Source: WRMS01 sp038562165 (GTDB lineage Bacteria; Bacillota; Peptococcia; DRI-13; UBA5745). Taken from it: a DNA stretch of 64,000 nt. The translations under genes and the position numbers were made by a program. The number at the start of each line of letters is the position of its first letter. Position 1 is the first letter of the stretch. Below the pieces are notes generated by a model. The model did no database searches, was not told the origin of the DNA, and saw nothing but the letters and a program-made list of their open reading frames with translations. Positions 42,805 through 51,611 of the stretch are shown one piece after another. The stretch is from NCBI GenBank assembly GCA_038562165.1, contig JBCFAO010000004.1:1-64000 (forward strand), written 5' to 3'.

Positions 42805-44466
42805 ATGATGAATGAAGCAATCATGATGAGTGAAGTAATCATAATGAATGAGGCAGCAAAAAAACAGGGTATGGGCTTATACGTCCATATCCCTTTTTGT
42901 CTCAGCCGCTGCCATTATTGCAGCTTTGCTTCCAGCGCCGGCCTGGGCCGCAACTGGCAGGAGCGGTATAAAAAGGGGCTGCTGCAGGAATGGCAGCTTT
43001 ACCGGCAGCGCTGGGGTAATGCGGGGGGATACACTGGCCCCGGGGCTTCCGCCGCTTTAGCCGAGGATGAAAACCAGGGCCGGCCTCAAGATTGGGCACG
43101 GGATCGGTCTCAAGATTGGGCACGGAATTGGTCTCAAGATTGGGCGCGGAGTTGGGACACTATCTATTTTGGCGGCGGTACGCCTACTTATTTGGAAGAG
43201 GATATTCTGGCGGAGATTTTGGCCGGCTTGCCGGTGATTCCGGCGAAGGCTCAAATGAAGGCGCAGGAGGGTGCTGGGCCAACGACGGGGGAGAAAACGA
43301 AGGCGTCCCAAGGGGCGGCAAAGGCAATGCCGGCGAGGCCGGGAGCAGTTGCCGAGGGCCAGCCGGGAGCAGCCGTTGTATGCCAGCCGGGAGCAGCCGT
43401 TGTATGCCAGCCGGGAGCAGCCGTTGTATGCCAGCCGGGAGTAGCCCCGAGAGAATTCACTGTGGAGGCTAACCCGGGCACTTCAAGCGAGGGCAAGCTG
43501 GCTTTGCTGCAGAAAGCCGGATGCAACCGCCTGTCTATGGGGGCCCAAAGCTTTGATGATCAATACTTAGCCTGGCTGGGCCGGGGCCACCGGGCCGCCG
43601 ATTTTCGCCAGGCTTGGGAAATGGCCCGGCAAGCTGGTTTCCGCAATATGAGCCTGGACTTGATTTATGGCCTGCCTGGCCAAACCTTAGACCATTGGCG
43701 GCGAACCTTGGAACAGGCGCTGGCTTTTGCACCGGAGCATATCTCCTTATATCAGCTGAATATAGAGGAAGAAACCGTATTAGCCCGGCGAGCTGCCGCC
43801 GGCGAGGCTTGCCTGGCCGATGAGGAAACCTGCCGCCGTCAATATTTGCTGACCCATGAAGTATTGACGGCAGCGGGCTTCAACCATTATGAGATCAGCA
43901 ATTATGCCCTGCCCGGCAAGGAAAGCCGCCATAACAGCCTATATTGGCGCAACGGCTATTATTTGGGGCTGGGTGCGGGGGCGGCCGGTTATTTGCCTGC
44001 GGGGGCTGGGGCAGGCACTGGTGCAGGCAATAGCAAAGGCGGAGAGGCCAGAGCAGCAGCGGGAGAGGGGGCGGGTGCAGGGGCAGGCTCAGCCACGGAC
44101 TTAATCTTAGGCGCAGGAATTGGCACTGTACGGGCCCAAAGCGGCAGGGGCCTCCGCTATACCAATGAGGCGGATTTGGCAAACTATTTATCTGCTGTAG
44201 AGCAGGGCCGGCTGCCCTTGGCGGAGAAGGAGGCAATTACGCCCTCTCTGGGCCGGCAGGAAGAGCTGATGCTGGCTTTTCGTTTGCAGCAGGGCGTGGA
44301 GCCGGAAGCATTCCGGCAGCGCTGGGGTCTTGACCTATGGCAAGCCTATGGCCCCTTGCTGGAGAAGCATCTGGCCGCCGGCTGGCTGCAGGAGGAGAGA
44401 GGACGTTTACAACCCACCATTGAGGGATGGCTGGCTTATAATTATTGGGTGCAGGATTACTTTTAA
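42805..44466 (+). CDS. hemW: Radical SAM heme chaperone HemW (HemN-like)
   Basis: A 553-aa radical SAM protein. The 4Fe-4S motif is C32-x3-C36-x2-C39 (FCLSRCHYCSF). The core shows DTIYFGGGTPTYL, EFTVEANPGT, RLSMGAQSFDDQYLAWLGRGH and YQLNIEEETVLAR. It lacks the extra Cys of true HemN oxidases, so a heme-chaperone role is preferred. It is about 170 aa longer than usual because of three low-complexity insertions: tandem repeats at about 95-118 and 185-214, and an Ala/Gly-rich stretch at about 395-445. Start is uncertain: ATG 42784, 42805, 42808 and 42844 are in frame; a GAGGAA favours 42805/42808. Confidence 0.9.
   Translation: MMNEAIMMSEVIIMNEAAKKQGMGLYVHIPFCLSRCHYCSFASSAGLGRNWQERYKKGLLQEWQLYRQRWGNAGGYTGPGASAALAEDENQGRPQDWARDRSQDWARNWSQDWARSWDTIYFGGGTPTYLEEDILAEILAGLPVIPAKAQMKAQEGAGPTTGEKTKASQGAAKAMPARPGAVAEGQPGAAVVCQPGAAVVCQPGAAVVCQPGVAPREFTVEANPGTSSEGKLALLQKAGCNRLSMGAQSFDDQYLAWLGRGHRAADFRQAWEMARQAGFRNMSLDLIYGLPGQTLDHWRRTLEQALAFAPEHISLYQLNIEEETVLARRAAAGEACLADEETCRRQYLLTHEVLTAAGFNHYEISNYALPGKESRHNSLYWRNGYYLGLGAGAAGYLPAGAGAGTGAGNSKGGEARAAAGEGAGAGAGSATDLILGAGIGTVRAQSGRGLRYTNEADLANYLSAVEQGRLPLAEKEAITPSLGRQEELMLAFRLQQGVEPEAFRQRWGLDLWQAYGPLLEKHLAAGWLQEERGRLQPTIEGWLAYNYWVQDYF
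43087..43158 (+). repeat. 24-bp tandem repeat in hemW (3 copies)
   Basis: Three in-frame 24-bp units begin at 43087, 43111 and 43135, each starting CAAGATTGGGC and encoding QDWAR-x3. The copies differ at a few positions, so the repeat is not brand new. Confidence 0.85.
43357..43446 (+). repeat. 24-bp tandem repeat in hemW (3.75 copies)
   Basis: Units at 43357, 43381, 43405 and a partial one at 43429 carry CCAGCCGGGAGCAGCCGTTG, encoding CQPGAAVV. The second and third are identical, which indicates recent expansion or slippage. Confidence 0.9.
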
Positions 44467-44491
44467 GGAAGAGTGGGGGCGGGATTGTGAC

Positions 44492-45007
44492 TGCACAATT
44501 TTGCAGGTTTGTCACCGTTCACTTTGGCTAACTGCACAATTTTGCAGGTTTGTAACCCTCGAATTGCCCCATTGAGCTAAAGAAAATCTGCAAATAGGGG
44601 TTAGCCTGACCCTTGACACTAAATAAGGGTGAAAAGCGGAGGGGGGACAGTGCCGATTTGGAAAATGGTAGTGACAAACTTGCAATTTTGCTCATTCCCG
44701 AACGAATAAGGTAACAAACCTGCAATTTTGCTCATTTTCCAAGCAAAAGGCGTAACAAACCTGAAAAATTGAACCGCACTGCATTTTAGGCACCGCTGCC
44801 CTTTAGACACCGCTGGCCCCTGGTGCCGGGGTTGGTTACGGCTAAGTGTGCAAAAATCGAGGTTGTGCACAAGGTTAGCTGAGACTAATATAAAGCAAGC
44901 CGAAAAAGTTAGCAAATCTGACCTAAAAATTACTGTGAAACCGAAAAATTTACGATTATTGAGATTGGGAATCTTGGAAATCAGCACACAACTTCGATTT
45001 TTGCACA
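44492..45007. repeat. Repeat island 4: convergent units of both types
   Basis: Downstream of hemW, forward type-A units start at 44492 and 44533 (41 nt apart); reverse units start at 44671, 44711 and 44752 (40 and 41 nt). The centre (44612-44660) holds GACACTAAAT, AAAAGCGGAG and ACAGTGCC, similar to the centre of the 21.8-kb element. A type-B pair follows: forward at 44847-44869 (GCAAAAATCGAGGTTGTGCA) and reverse at 44984-45007. No credible gene occupies 44467-45383. Confidence 0.8.
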
Positions 45008-45024
45008 CTTGGGGGTGTGGGGTT

Positions 45025-45191
45025 CTGCCTACGGCCTTGCTGCCTACGGCCTTGCTGCCTACGGCCCTGCCGCCGCTGTCGCTGTCGCCGCTGTCGCTGT
45101 CGCCGCTGTCGCTGCCGCTGTCGCTGCTGTCGCTGCCGCTGCTGCTGCCTGCGTCCCTGCTGCCGCCGCTGTCGCCGCCGCTGCCGCCGCA
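45025..45191. repeat. Simple-sequence tract: 15-bp triplicate then CTG/CCG-type repeats
   Basis: CTGCCTACGGCCTTG occurs three times in a row (45025-45069, last copy one change), then about 120 nt of CCGCTGTCG-like triplets. In one frame it would encode an Ala-rich peptide (45009-45236), but no ribosome site or promoter supports translation. It ends 41 nt before the hrcA -35. Confidence 0.85.
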
Positions 45192-45232
45192 ATAAAAAAT
45201 TTGACTTTCTCTGACTTTTCTTTGTCAACCTA

Positions 45233-45261
45233 TTGACAATGGTTTTTTTAAGTGGTAAATT
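45233..45261 (+). promoter_or_regulatory. Promoter of the hrcA-grpE-dnaK-dnaJ operon
   Basis: TTGACA (45233-45238) and TAAATT (45256-45261), 17 nt apart; the CIRCE operator follows 14 nt downstream. Confidence 0.75.
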
Positions 45262-45275
45262 TATCATTGTAAGGT

Positions 45276-45302
45276 TTAGCACTCGAAATGAGAGAGTGCT
45301 AA
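45276..45302. promoter_or_regulatory. CIRCE operator
   Basis: TTAGCACTC-N9-GAGTGCTAA is an exact CIRCE element, the HrcA binding site. It lies at the expected transcription start, about 80 nt before hrcA, so HrcA represses its own operon and heat relieves it. Confidence 0.97.
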
Positions 45303-45383
45303 CAGCTTTAAAAACAAGGGTCATGACTATGGTTTGATTTTTGGGAAAAGCTAAGGCGGAATCCCAAAAGGAGGTGGCAGGTT

Positions 45384-46418
45384 TTGCAGTTAGAAGAACG
45401 GAAGAAAAAAGTTTTGGAAGCCATTATACTGGATTATATTGCCACCGCCGAACCGGTAGGCTCCAGGACGATCACCAAAAAATACGATCTGGGCGTCAGC
45501 CCGGCCACTATCCGCAATGAGATGGCAGACTTGGAAGATATGGGCCTTATTGAGCAGCCCCATACCTCTGCCGGCCGGATTCCTTCCCAGATCGGTTACC
45601 GCTACTATGTGGATTATCTCATGGAAAAGCAGTTGGTTACCGAAGAAATTAAGAAGTATATCCGCAGCAATCTAAAGGATCAAATTAAAGTTAAAGAAGA
45701 CCTGGTTCGGGGAGCTGTCAGGCTCTTGTCCCAGATCAGCAATTATACAGCTATGCTGATTCTCTCCGCCTTCAGCCAGAATGTGTTGACCCATATTCAG
45801 TTATTGCCCGTAGCCGAAAAAAAATTAGTATTGATTTTGGTTTTGGACAACGGTCATGTGGAGCATCAGATTATTGATCTGCCTGAGCCTTTGAGCGACG
45901 ATGAAATCGGGGAGCTCACCGATATGCTGCGGCAGGCCGTCTGCGGCCTTACGGTGGAACAGTGGCGCAAAACCCCTCTGCAGTCCATTCGCCGCCAATG
46001 GGACGGTCAGATTCATTTGCTCAAAGAGATTTTGGAGGTCATTGAAGATACGCTGACCGTGGAGTATGAGCGGAAGCTCTACCTGAGTGGCACGTTAAAC
46101 ATACTGAACCAGCCGGAATTCCGGGATGTGGACAAAGTTAAGCAAGTCCTTTCGCTGCTGGAAGAGCAGCGGATCATGGAAGACCTGATGCTGAAGATGG
46201 GCAGCAGCGAGCGCCAGCCCATTTCCATTAAGATCGGTACGGAAAATGACTACGAAAACCTGGCGGCTTGCAGCCTGGTGACGGCCACTTATCAGATCAG
46301 CGGCCGGGTTATTGGCAGAGTAGGGCTTTTGGGGCCTACGAGAATGGATTATTCAAGGACTGCCGGCTTGTTGGATTATATGAGCCAGTTTTTATCCGAA
46401 GGGCTCAAAGACAAATAG
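45384..46418 (+). CDS. hrcA: Heat-inducible transcription repressor HrcA
   Basis: A 344-aa repressor that binds CIRCE with help from GroEL. The winged-helix N-terminus (KKVLEAIILDYIATAEPVGS, then SPATIRNEMADLEDMGLIEQPHTSAGRIPS) and the GAF-like dimerisation core are complete. It starts with TTG at 45384, with AGGAGGTGG upstream. It is the first gene of the heat-shock operon. Confidence 0.97.
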   Translation: MQLEERKKKVLEAIILDYIATAEPVGSRTITKKYDLGVSPATIRNEMADLEDMGLIEQPHTSAGRIPSQIGYRYYVDYLMEKQLVTEEIKKYIRSNLKDQIKVKEDLVRGAVRLLSQISNYTAMLILSAFSQNVLTHIQLLPVAEKKLVLILVLDNGHVEHQIIDLPEPLSDDEIGELTDMLRQAVCGLTVEQWRKTPLQSIRRQWDGQIHLLKEILEVIEDTLTVEYERKLYLSGTLNILNQPEFRDVDKVKQVLSLLEEQRIMEDLMLKMGSSERQPISIKIGTENDYENLAACSLVTATYQISGRVIGRVGLLGPTRMDYSRTAGLLDYMSQFLSEGLKDK

Positions 46419-46448
46419 CCGCAATGATATTACGGGAGGAGCATAGAG

Positions 46449-47069
46449 TTGAACGCAAAAAAACACACCAAAGATCAGCAGGAAAAAAAGATAAAGACGG
46501 AAGGGAAAGCCGGAGAGGAAATTAAGCAGGAAAACCCCCAGTCCCCGCAGGAGGCGGAGGTTTTCGCCGAAGAGGCCGGGGCAGTGAGCGGGGAAGTTCT
46601 TGAGGGCCCTGAGGCCGACGCCAAATCCCAGCAGGAAATTGAGCAGTTAAAGGATCAATTGCTGCGGCTCAATGCCGATTTTGATAATTTCCGGAAACGA
46701 ACTTCCCGGGATAAGCAGGACTGGAGCCGCTATGCTTCCCAAACCATTGTCGAAAAGCTGCTGCCTGTGGTTGACGGTCTTGATGCGGCAGCCCTGGCTG
46801 TAAACAGCTCCGGCCAGGAGGCTAAGAGTGTGGCCGAAGGCTTTCTGATGATCCAGAAGCAGTTGCTGGATATTTTAGGCCAGGAGGGTCTGGCGGAGAT
46901 ACCGGCTTTGGATCAGGAATTCGACCCTAATGTTCATGAAGCGGTGATGACGATAGCTTGTACGGGAGACCAGAAAGATAATCAAATTGTGATGGTATTG
47001 CGCAAGGGTTATATGTATAAAGATAAGGTATTGCGGCCTTCTATGGTTCAGGTGGCCAAGAAGGAATAG
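46449..47069 (+). CDS. grpE: Nucleotide exchange factor GrpE
   Basis: A 206-aa co-chaperone that releases ADP from DnaK. A charged variable N-terminus (about 1-65) precedes the long helix with LLRLNADFDNFRKRTSRDKQ and the beta-domain (FDPNVHEAVMT, ending GYMYKDKVLRPSMVQVAK). It starts with TTG; GGGAGGAG lies upstream. 30 nt after hrcA. Confidence 0.97.
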   Translation: MNAKKHTKDQQEKKIKTEGKAGEEIKQENPQSPQEAEVFAEEAGAVSGEVLEGPEADAKSQQEIEQLKDQLLRLNADFDNFRKRTSRDKQDWSRYASQTIVEKLLPVVDGLDAAALAVNSSGQEAKSVAEGFLMIQKQLLDILGQEGLAEIPALDQEFDPNVHEAVMTIACTGDQKDNQIVMVLRKGYMYKDKVLRPSMVQVAKKE

Positions 47070-47159
47070 CGCTCTAATGAAATAGGTTAAACAATCACCT
47101 GCGGATAGACGTATTGAGAATAAAAATTACTTCAACCAAGAAGACAGGAGGAAAATCAT

Positions 47160-49004
47160 ATGGCAAAAGTTATCGGTATTGACTTAGGAACCACAAATTC
47201 ATGCGTTGCTTTCATGGAAGGCGGCGAAGCCGTTGTAATTCCCAATTCTGAAGGCGCCAGGACTACGCCTTCCGTAGTGGCTTTTTCGAAAACCGGTGAA
47301 AAACTGGTAGGCCAGGTAGCAAAGCGCCAGGCCATTACCAATTCCGACCGCACCATTCAATCCATCAAACGGGAGATGGGCAGCGACTATAAGGTGAAAA
47401 TCGAGGACAAATCATACAGCCCTCAGGAAATCTCCGCTATGATCCTGCAAAAATTAAAAACTGATGCTGAAGCCTATCTGGGCGAGACGGTGACCCAGGC
47501 GGTCATCACGGTGCCGGCTTACTTTACGGACAGCCAGCGCCAGGCGACCAGGGATGCGGGCCAGATTGCCGGCATGGAAGTACTGCGTATCATCAATGAG
47601 CCTACGGCAGCCGCCTTAGCCTACGGTGTAGACAAAGAAGGGGATCATACCATTTTGGTCTATGACCTGGGCGGCGGTACCTTCGACGTATCCATCCTGG
47701 ATATCGGCGACGGCGTTTTTGAAGTAAAGGCCACCAACGGCAACAACCGTTTGGGCGGCGACGACTTCGACCAGCGGATCATCGACTGGATGATTGCCGA
47801 ATTCAAGAAGTCCAACGGCGTTGACCTGAAAAACGACAAGATGGCCGTCCAGCGCTTGAAAGAAGCTGCTGAAAAGGCTAAACACGAATTATCCACGCTG
47901 ATGACCACTCAGATTAACCTGCCTTTCATCACGGCCACTGCCGAAGGTCCCGTCCACATGGATTTGACTTTGTCCCGGGCTAAATTTGAGGATATGATCA
48001 GAGATTTAGTGGATCTGACTCTGGACTGCACCAAGAAAGCCCTGAAGGATGCGGATCTGAAAGCCTCCGATATCCATAAAGTGCTGCTGGTAGGCGGTTC
48101 CACCCGGGTGCCCATGGTACAGGAAGCTATTAAAAACCTGATGGGCAAGGAACCTTTCAAGGGCATCAATCCTGACGAATGCGTAGCTATCGGCGCCGCT
48201 ATCCAAGGCGGTGTTCTGGCCGGCGACGTCAAAGATGTGGTGCTGCTGGACGTAACTCCTTTGTCCCTGGGTATCGAGACTTTGGGCGGCGTTTTCACCC
48301 GGCTCATCGACAAAAATACCACCATTCCTACCTCCAAGAGCCAGATTTTCTCTACGGCCAGCGATAACCAGCCTTCCGTGGACATTCATGTGCTCCAGGG
48401 CGAACGGGAAATGGCCAATTACAATAAAACCCTGGGCCGCTTCCAGCTTTCCGGCATCGCTCCGGCACCCCGCGGCGTGCCTCAGATTGAGGTGAAATTC
48501 GATATCGACGCCAACGGTATTGTCCATGTTTCCGCTAAAGACATGGGTACCGGCAAGGCCCAGACCGTTACCATCAATGCCAGAACCGGCCTCACCGACG
48601 AGGAAATCGAGCGGATGGTGAAAGAAGCGGAGCAAAATGCCGCCGAGGATAAGAAGCATAAAGAAGAAGCCGAAATCAAAAACAACGCCGACAATCTGGT
48701 CTACCAGTCGGAAAAAATGTTAAAAGACGTAGGCGATAAAGCCACCGCTGATGAAAAGGCCAAGGTGGAAGAAGCTGCCGCTGCCTTGAAAAAAGTTATC
48801 GAAGCCAATGATTATGAAGGAATGAAGTCCAAGACGGAAGAATTAACCACGGCCCTTCACGCCATCTCTGCCAAGCTGTATCAGCAGGCCGAGGGTCAGG
48901 GCGCCGAAGGCGATTACCAGCAGGATGCTTCTGCCGGCGGCGGCAATGCCGGCGGGGATGAGACGGTGGTGGATGCAGACTTTGAAGTGAAGGACGATAA
49001 ATAA
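47160..49004 (+). CDS. dnaK: Chaperone protein DnaK (Hsp70)
   Basis: A 614-aa ATP-dependent chaperone. The nucleotide-binding domain shows VIGIDLGTTNSCVA, the phosphate loop YDLGGGTFDVSILD and VLLVGGSTRVPMVQ; the substrate-binding domain starts near 385 (VTPLSLGIETLGGV). The C-terminal tail ends in a Gly-rich region and EVKDDK. AGGAGG lies 8 nt upstream. No separate CIRCE precedes it. Confidence 0.99.
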   Translation: MAKVIGIDLGTTNSCVAFMEGGEAVVIPNSEGARTTPSVVAFSKTGEKLVGQVAKRQAITNSDRTIQSIKREMGSDYKVKIEDKSYSPQEISAMILQKLKTDAEAYLGETVTQAVITVPAYFTDSQRQATRDAGQIAGMEVLRIINEPTAAALAYGVDKEGDHTILVYDLGGGTFDVSILDIGDGVFEVKATNGNNRLGGDDFDQRIIDWMIAEFKKSNGVDLKNDKMAVQRLKEAAEKAKHELSTLMTTQINLPFITATAEGPVHMDLTLSRAKFEDMIRDLVDLTLDCTKKALKDADLKASDIHKVLLVGGSTRVPMVQEAIKNLMGKEPFKGINPDECVAIGAAIQGGVLAGDVKDVVLLDVTPLSLGIETLGGVFTRLIDKNTTIPTSKSQIFSTASDNQPSVDIHVLQGEREMANYNKTLGRFQLSGIAPAPRGVPQIEVKFDIDANGIVHVSAKDMGTGKAQTVTINARTGLTDEEIERMVKEAEQNAAEDKKHKEEAEIKNNADNLVYQSEKMLKDVGDKATADEKAKVEEAAAALKKVIEANDYEGMKSKTEELTTALHAISAKLYQQAEGQGAEGDYQQDASAGGGNAGGDETVVDADFEVKDDK

Positions 49005-49027
49005 GGCAATCGCGGAGGCAGTAAATC

Positions 49028-50179
49028 ATGGCAAAACGGGATTATTATGAAGTCCTGGGCGTTCAAAAGGGCGCCCAGGACGCCGACTTGAAAAAAGCAT
49101 ACCGTAAGCTGGCCATGCAATACCACCCGGATAAGAATCCCGGCAATAAAGAGGCAGAGGAAAAGTTCAAGGAAATCAATGAGGCTTACGAAATCCTCAG
49201 CGACGCCGACAAACGGACCCGTTACGACCAATTCGGCCATGCCGGCGTGGACGGTCAGGCCGGCGCCGGAGGCTTCGGCGGTTTCGGAGGCTTTGGCGAT
49301 GGCGGCGGTTTCGGGGACATTTTCGATATGTTTTTTGGCGGCGAAGGCGGTTCCATGGGTGGCGGCAGGCCGAAAGGCCCTCAGCGGGGAGCCGATATGC
49401 GCAAGGATATTGAGCTTTCTTTTGAGGAAGCGGCTTTCGGCGCAGAAAAGGATGTGGAAGTGGTACGGGCCGAATCCTGCAGCCGTTGTCAGGGCACGGG
49501 AGCCAAAGAAGGCACTACCAAGAAGCGCTGCGAGAAGTGCGGCGGCAGCGGGCAGGTAAAAACCATGCAAAGGACGCCTTTAGGTACCTTCCAGTCCGTA
49601 CGGCCCTGTCCCGATTGCGGCGGCGAGGGTGTGATTATTGAAACTCCCTGTCCGGAGTGCAATGGCCAGGGAAGGGTGCGCAAGCGCAAAACCCTCAAGG
49701 TCAAAATCCCTGCCGGCGTGGATAATGATTCCCGCATCCGCCTTTCCGGGGAAGGGGAGGCCGGGGCCAGAGGCGGCCCCTCCGGCGATCTGTATATCTT
49801 TGTCCGGGTCCGGCCTCATAAGCTCTTTGAGCGGCGGGGCAACGACGTATATATGGAGATGCCTGTCACCTTCACCCAGGCGGCTTTGGGAGCCGATATC
49901 CAGGTGGATACCCTGGACGGCAAAGCCACGCTGAAAGTGCCGGAAGGAGTGCAAACCCATACGCTGCTGCGGCTGAAAGGCAAGGGGATACCCCAGCTCA
50001 GAGGCAGCGGCCGGGGGGATCAATTGGTAAGGGTGATTATTGCTACGCCTACTAAGCTGGACCAGCGGCAAAAGGATTTGCTCAAAGATTTTGCCAAAAG
50101 CTCCGGTGAGGAAAATTACCGCTCCCAAGGGAAAAACGGCAAGAAAAACTTCTTTGAGCGGCTCTTTGATAAAGAGTAA
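49028..50179 (+). CDS. dnaJ: Chaperone protein DnaJ (Hsp40)
   Basis: A 383-aa co-chaperone that delivers substrates to DnaK and stimulates its ATPase. The J domain (about 4-68) has HPDKN; a Gly/Phe-rich linker follows; four CxxCxGxG zinc motifs are present (CSRCQGTG, CEKCGGSG, CPDCGGEG, CPECNGQG, about 155-220); the C-terminal domains are complete. It is the last gene of the hrcA operon and is followed by a terminator. Confidence 0.98.
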   Translation: MAKRDYYEVLGVQKGAQDADLKKAYRKLAMQYHPDKNPGNKEAEEKFKEINEAYEILSDADKRTRYDQFGHAGVDGQAGAGGFGGFGGFGDGGGFGDIFDMFFGGEGGSMGGGRPKGPQRGADMRKDIELSFEEAAFGAEKDVEVVRAESCSRCQGTGAKEGTTKKRCEKCGGSGQVKTMQRTPLGTFQSVRPCPDCGGEGVIIETPCPECNGQGRVRKRKTLKVKIPAGVDNDSRIRLSGEGEAGARGGPSGDLYIFVRVRPHKLFERRGNDVYMEMPVTFTQAALGADIQVDTLDGKATLKVPEGVQTHTLLRLKGKGIPQLRGSGRGDQLVRVIIATPTKLDQRQKDLLKDFAKSSGEENYRSQGKNGKKNFFERLFDKE

Positions 50180-50204
50180 GGGGCGCTAGAGCCGGCAAAT
50201 CAAT

Positions 50205-50258
50205 ACAGGGTGTGATAAATGAGCTTTGTTAAGCTGATTTACCGCACCCTGTTTTTTT
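50205..50258 (+). terminator. Terminator of the hrcA-grpE-dnaK-dnaJ operon
   Basis: ACAGGGTG pairs with CACCCTGT, with an inner AAATGAGCTT/AAGCTGATTT stem, followed by T7. Confidence 0.85.
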
Positions 50259-50324
50259 AATGCCTGTTAATTACCTATCAGTTACCGTCAATTCAATTAC
50301 CGTCAATGATTTGAGCTGATGGTT

Positions 50325-51611
50325 TTAATATCTGCCCAGAAGCCGCAAGAGTCCTAGGGAGGTTATGGGCAGATAAGTGACGATTATCAGGGCCAGGAAC
50401 ATGGCGATGATAAAAGGCAAGGCCTTCTTGGCGATGGCCCCCATTGGTATGCCGGTCATGCCGGAGGCCACAAAGAGATTGCCGGCTACCGGCGGGGTGA
50501 CGAAGCCGATGGCCAAGTTGATGGTCATCATCAAGCCAAAATGGATGGGATCCACGCCGTAGGGCTTGAGGGCCGCCAGCAAAATAGGCGAAAAGATGAT
50601 GTTGGCCGAAGTGGTATCCACCAGCATGCCTACGAAAACCAGGAAGACGTTGACGATCAGCAAAATAACGATCTTATTGCTGGAAATGCTGAACAGCAAA
50701 TTGGTGAGGTCCCGGGGCACCCGCAGCAAAGCCAGCACTGCTCCCAGGGCTGCCGCCGGAGCAAAGGTCAGCATGATGCCGCCTACAAAGGAGGTATTAT
50801 CCACCAGCATCTTCCATACCTGGGGCCAGGTCAGCTCCTTATAGCCGTAAATGCCGATTAAAATACCGTAGACGATGGAAACTACGGCAGCTTCGGTGGG
50901 CGTAAAAATGCCGCCGTAGATGCCGCCCAGGATGATCAGGGGCATCAGCAGAGCCCATTTGGCATCCCAGATGGCTTTAAATAACTCCTTCATGCTGAAG
51001 GCACTGCCGTCGCCCAGATAGCCGGCTTTTCTGGATAAGAAGAAGTTGGTGACGATCAGCAGGCCGCCTACCACAAAAGCGGGTCCGATGCCGGCCAGAA
51101 ACAGGTCGCCGATGGAGGTATTGGTGGCGACGCCGTAAATGACTAAGGGGATACTGGGCGGCACGATGATGCCCAAGCCGCCGGCCACTGCCGATAAGCC
51201 GGTAGCGTAGGTGCGGTCGTAGCCGGCCTTCATCATATAAGGAATCATAATGGTGCCGATGGCGGCCACGGTGGCCGGGCCGGAGCCGGAGATAGCTCCG
51301 AAAAACATGCAGGCGATGACGGTGACGGTGCCTAAACCGCCGGTAGTATTGCCCACCAGCTTGTTGGCCACGTTGACCAGTCTTTTGGAGAGGCCGCCGG
51401 TTTCCATAACGGCTCCCGCCAGCATGAAGGCAGGGATAGCCGTCAACGGCAGAGATTCAAATCCGGAGTACATGGACTGGGCCAGAAAGGTCAGGTTTGT
51501 AGTTTGAAAGCCCAGGGCCACAGCTACCATGCCCAGGCCCAGAGAGATGCCTACAGGTACGCCGATGGCCAGCAAGACAAACGCAACGAGAAATAGCACT
51601 GCTGTTGCCAT
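50325..51611 (-). CDS. dctM: TRAP transporter large permease subunit (DctM), system 1
   Basis: A 428-aa membrane protein with about 12 TM segments that forms the transport channel of a TRAP system driven by a sodium gradient. Family marks are FGAISGSGPATVAAIGTIM, GIIVPPSIPLVIYGV and the C-terminal GFVTPPVAGNLFVASG. It is the last of six leftward genes, starting 1 nt after the dctQ stop. Substrate is an organic or sugar acid by family and context. Confidence 0.95.
   Translation of the reverse strand: MATAVLFLVAFVLLAIGVPVGISLGLGMVAVALGFQTTNLTFLAQSMYSGFESLPLTAIPAFMLAGAVMETGGLSKRLVNVANKLVGNTTGGLGTVTVIACMFFGAISGSGPATVAAIGTIMIPYMMKAGYDRTYATGLSAVAGGLGIIVPPSIPLVIYGVATNTSIGDLFLAGIGPAFVVGGLLIVTNFFLSRKAGYLGDGSAFSMKELFKAIWDAKWALLMPLIILGGIYGGIFTPTEAAVVSIVYGILIGIYGYKELTWPQVWKMLVDNTSFVGGIMLTFAPAAALGAVLALLRVPRDLTNLLFSISSNKIVILLIVNVFLVFVGMLVDTTSANIIFSPILLAALKPYGVDPIHFGLMMTINLAIGFVTPPVAGNLFVASGMTGIPMGAIAKKALPFIIAMFLALIIVTYLPITSLGLLRLLGRY

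Noticed and set aside
42805..44466. hemN (oxygen-independent coproporphyrinogen III oxidase)
   Set aside because: The CxxxCxxC lacks the fourth Cys found in HemN, and the position after lepA is that of hemW.
45009..45236. Ala-rich 75-aa open frame before hrcA
   Set aside because: It follows from the triplet repeat; there is no promoter or ribosome site and it runs into the hrcA promoter.
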